Shown here one piece after another: positions 62,129 to 64,000 of a DNA stretch of 64,000 bases; position 1 is the first letter of the stretch, and every line of letters starts with the position of its first letter. A model generated the notes under the pieces. The model did no database searches, had not been told where the DNA came from, and saw only the letters and a program-made list of their open reading frames with translations. The DNA comes from Bacillota bacterium (GTDB lineage Bacteria > Bacillota > Clostridia > Lachnospirales > Lachnospiraceae): the NCBI GenBank assembly GCA_023395555.1, contig JAEWYQ010000086.1, positions 1 through 64,000 of the forward strand, in the 5' to 3' direction. A program made the position numbers and the translations under genes.

Positions 62129-62677
62129 AATAGAGCCTCCTGTAACTTGATTTGATTTAAAGCATAATGTACACAATAACAATCATAAAAATCTTAACAC
62201 GAATAAATGACATAAGCAATCATAATTTACATTAAAATGTCATAAAATTCGCCTGAAATTTGCCGTTGCTGTTATCAAAAAAGATAAATTTTACGTGAAT
62301 TTTACATAGACTTTACATAACACAGAATCTTGGTAAGCCAAAATTATGGTAAGAATATTTCTTTAAAATTATTCCCATAATTTTACTTTTTATAACCTGA
62401 TATTCGCCGGAAGAATGGAAGCCATAAATTGAGAGAATATTTATAAGTCTTTGTGGAAAAAAATCCACAATTATTTGAATTTTGACATTGATTTTTCAAA
62501 AGAAATCCTTTAATATATACAGTATTACCCCGAAGTACCGTGAAAACAATACTTTGCGAGGATTTTAACAGACTTTTATAAATATGAACAAAACAGCTGC
62601 TCCGTGCCGAAGGAAATGAATCACGTAATGGTCACGAAGTGAGATATAATTTTAATTAAGAAAAGGTGGTAATGAGG
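62129..62677. other. Divergent region between pit and ilvD
   Basis: About 550 bases, strongly AT-rich, with no gene on either strand. It contains PhoP-like repeats at 62290-62317 and several TTTACA/TGTAAA hexamers to the left. No T-box antiterminator (no GGGTGGNACCGCG) was seen before ilvD, and no leader peptide rich in Leu/Ile/Val was recognised. Confidence 0.6.
62290..62317 (+). promoter_or_regulatory. PhoP-box-like triple repeat
   Basis: TTTACG at 62290, TTTACA at 62301 and TTTACA at 62312 recur exactly every 11 bases, each separated by five bases. This matches the PhoP box of Firmicutes (TT-A-C-A hexamers with 5-base spacers on one face of the helix). It lies about 165 bases upstream of pit and 360 upstream of ilvD; phosphate control of pit is the natural reading. 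Confidence 0.5.
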
Positions 62678-64000
62678 ATGAGAAGTGACGCAGTGAAAAC
62701 AGGAATGGCACAGGCACCCCACCGGTCATTGTTTAATGCCCTGGGCATGACCAGGGAGGAGCTGAGAAAGCCGCTGATCGGTATCGTGAGCTCTTATAAT
62801 GAAATTGTTCCCGGTCATATGAACCTGGATAAAATCGTAGACGCCGTCCGGCTCGGCGTGGCAATGGCCGGAGGAACACCGATTGTATTCCCTGCAATCG
62901 CTGTATGTGACGGTATCGCCATGGGGCACCAGGGAATGAAGTATTCCCTGGTAACCAGGGATCTGATTGCCGATTCCACCGAAGCGATGGCAATGGCCCA
63001 TCAATTTGACGCCCTGGTTATGGTGCCAAATTGTGATAAGAATGTCCCCGGACTTTTGATGGCGGCAGCCAGAGTGAATATCCCCACCATATTTGTCAGC
63101 GGCGGTCCCATGCTGGCGGGCCGGGTGAAGGGAAACAAGACCAGCCTTTCCTCCCTGTTTGAAGCGGTGGGCGCATACAGTGCGGGAACCATGACGGAGG
63201 AAGAGGTGGAGGAGTATGAGAACAAGGCATGTGCCACCTGCGGTTCCTGTTCCGGCATGTATACCGCCAATTCCATGAACTGCCTTACGGAAGTAATCGG
63301 AATGGGACTGAAGGGGAACGGAACGATCCCCGCCGTGTACTCTGAGCGAATCCGCCTGGCAAAACATGCGGGCATGAAGATTATGGAATTGCTGGAGAAG
63401 GACATTAAGCCCAGGGATATTATGACGGAGAAGGCATTCATGAATGCGCTGACGGTTGATATGGCTCTTGGCTGCTCTACCAACACCATGCTGCATCTGC
63501 CGGCAATTGCTCATGAAGCCGGCTTTGAACTGAACATTGACATAGCCAATGAAGTGAGCGCCAGAACACCAAATCTGTGTCACCTGGCTCCGGCGGGCCA
63601 TACCTATATGGAAGACCTGAATGAGGCCGGCGGTGTCTATGCGGTAATGAATGAATTAAATAAGAAGGGACTCCTTTATACCGACCTGATTACCGTAACA
63701 GGCAGGACGGTGGGAGAGAACATAGCATCCTGCAAAAATCTTGACCCGGAGGTGATCCGCCCCATTGATAATCCTTACAGCGAGGTCGGCGGAATTGCAG
63801 TTCTGAAGGGGAATCTGGCTCCGGATTCCGGCGTGGTAAAGCGTTCGGCGGTTGCTCCGGAGATGTTAAAGCATAGCGGTCCGGCCAGAGTATTTGATTG
63901 TGAAGAGGATGCCATTGATGCCATCAAGGGAGGAAAAATCGTTGCCGGAGATGTGGTGGTCATCCGCTACGAGGGTCCCAAGGGCGGACCGGGTATGCGG
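62678..64000 (+). CDS. ilvD: Dihydroxy-acid dehydratase (3' end outside window)
   Basis: The first 441 codons of ilvD, in frame to the window edge; the full length is about 550. The enzyme dehydrates dihydroxy acids in isoleucine and valine synthesis. The start [23 protein letters not shown] follows AAGGTGG. The iron-sulfur cysteines are in [11 protein letters not shown] and [32 protein letters not shown] and the metal region [14 protein letters not shown] also match. It is separate from the leu operon but completes branched-chain synthesis. Confidence 0.96.
   Translation, partial: MRSDAVKTGMAQAPHRSLFNALGMTREELRKPLIGIVSSYNEIVPGHMNLDKIVDAVRLGVAMAGGTPIVFPAIAVCDGIAMGHQGMKYSLVTRDLIADSTEAMAMAHQFDALVMVPNCDKNVPGLLMAAARVNIPTIFVSGGPMLAGRVKGNKTSLSSLFEAVGAYSAGTMTEEEVEEYENKACATCGSCSGMYTANSMNCLTEVIGMGLKGNGTIPAVYSERIRLAKHAGMKIMELLEKDIKPRDIMTEKAFMNALTVDMALGCSTNTMLHLPAIAHEAGFELNIDIANEVSARTPNLCHLAPAGHTYMEDLNEAGGVYAVMNELNKKGLLYTDLITVTGRTVGENIASCKNLDPEVIRPIDNPYSEVGGIAVLKGNLAPDSGVVKRSAVAPEMLKHSGPARVFDCEEDAIDAIKGGKIVAGDVVVIRYEGPKGGPGMR

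Noticed and set aside
62129..62677. T-box or leader peptide before ilvD
   Set aside because: No T-box core motif, no codon run for branched-chain amino acids and no antiterminator/terminator pair was found.

Overview
The window looks like a chromosome segment of a Clostridia member, most likely Lachnospiraceae-like. The pointers are strong AGGAGG-type ribosome binding sites, a YesM/YesN-type two-component pair, carbohydrate ABC transporters without a local ATPase, a Tn4451-type integrative mobilizable element, DUF1540 and PiT/DUF47 genes, and a moderate G+C content that drops in the accessory parts. No rRNA, CRISPR array or prophage was seen. There is one tRNA, tRNA-Gly(GCC).

Layout. 1-2.7 kb: a secreted Asp-box repeat protein followed by an OmpR-type two-component system. 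2.7-6.8 kb: a compact minus-strand repair and sanitation operon (Ada-AlkA fusion, Ogt-type methyltransferase, two Nudix hydrolases, APH-fold kinase). 6.9-10.7 kb: an unknown gene, adenosine deaminase, a decayed UDP-sugar pyrophosphorylase remnant and a MATE exporter. 10.7-24.3 kb: a beta-mannan or manno-oligosaccharide locus. It has a YesM/YesN-like sensor and regulator, two GH130 phosphorylase-like enzymes, a large GH5 lipoprotein mannanase, a binding protein and two permeases. It carries deletion scars: the GH5 gene is fused out of frame to the tail of a second, lost transporter, and a GH26 mannanase survives only as fragments between inverted repeats. 24.3-31.7 kb: small accessory genes, including an XRE/membrane-protein pair, a P-loop kinase, an Imm26-like protein, an AraC regulator fused to a degenerate GyrB-like ATPase domain, a secreted Ig-like/trypsin-like protease, a truncated nitroreductase and an RsmC-like methyltransferase.

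About 31.8-40.7 kb is an integrative mobilizable element. It holds an HTH protein and sigma-like factor, a MerR regulator, a second XRE/membrane pair, a MobA/MobL relaxase, a DUF3847 protein, a large serine recombinase, TnpW and a DUF6076 protein. 40.7-46.2 kb is accessory again: an unknown protein, an AraC/GyrI-like regulator with a transglutaminase-like partner, a truncated sugar isomerase, the tRNA, a TM1586-type nitroreductase and an AraC/cupin regulator.

46.7-64 kb is mostly housekeeping: a heterodimeric ABC exporter, a GGDEF protein, an XRE regulator, MutY, an SH3 lipoprotein, a LysR regulator divergent from leuB-leuC-leuD, a LysM protein with an Asn-rich hexapeptide repeat, DUF1540, an AI-2E/PerM permease, DUF47-PiT phosphate uptake, and the 5' part of ilvD, which runs off the right edge.

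Most notable: (1) the AraC-GyrB-like fusion, which keeps ATP/aminocoumarin-contact residues but has lost the ATP-lid motif; (2) a 58-base gap-free repeat, about 81% identical, in two unrelated operons (upstream of a permease and of leuC), with one compensatory base-pair change suggesting a structured RNA; (3) the scarred mannan locus; (4) a relaxase gene whose ribosome binding site points to an ATA start codon.
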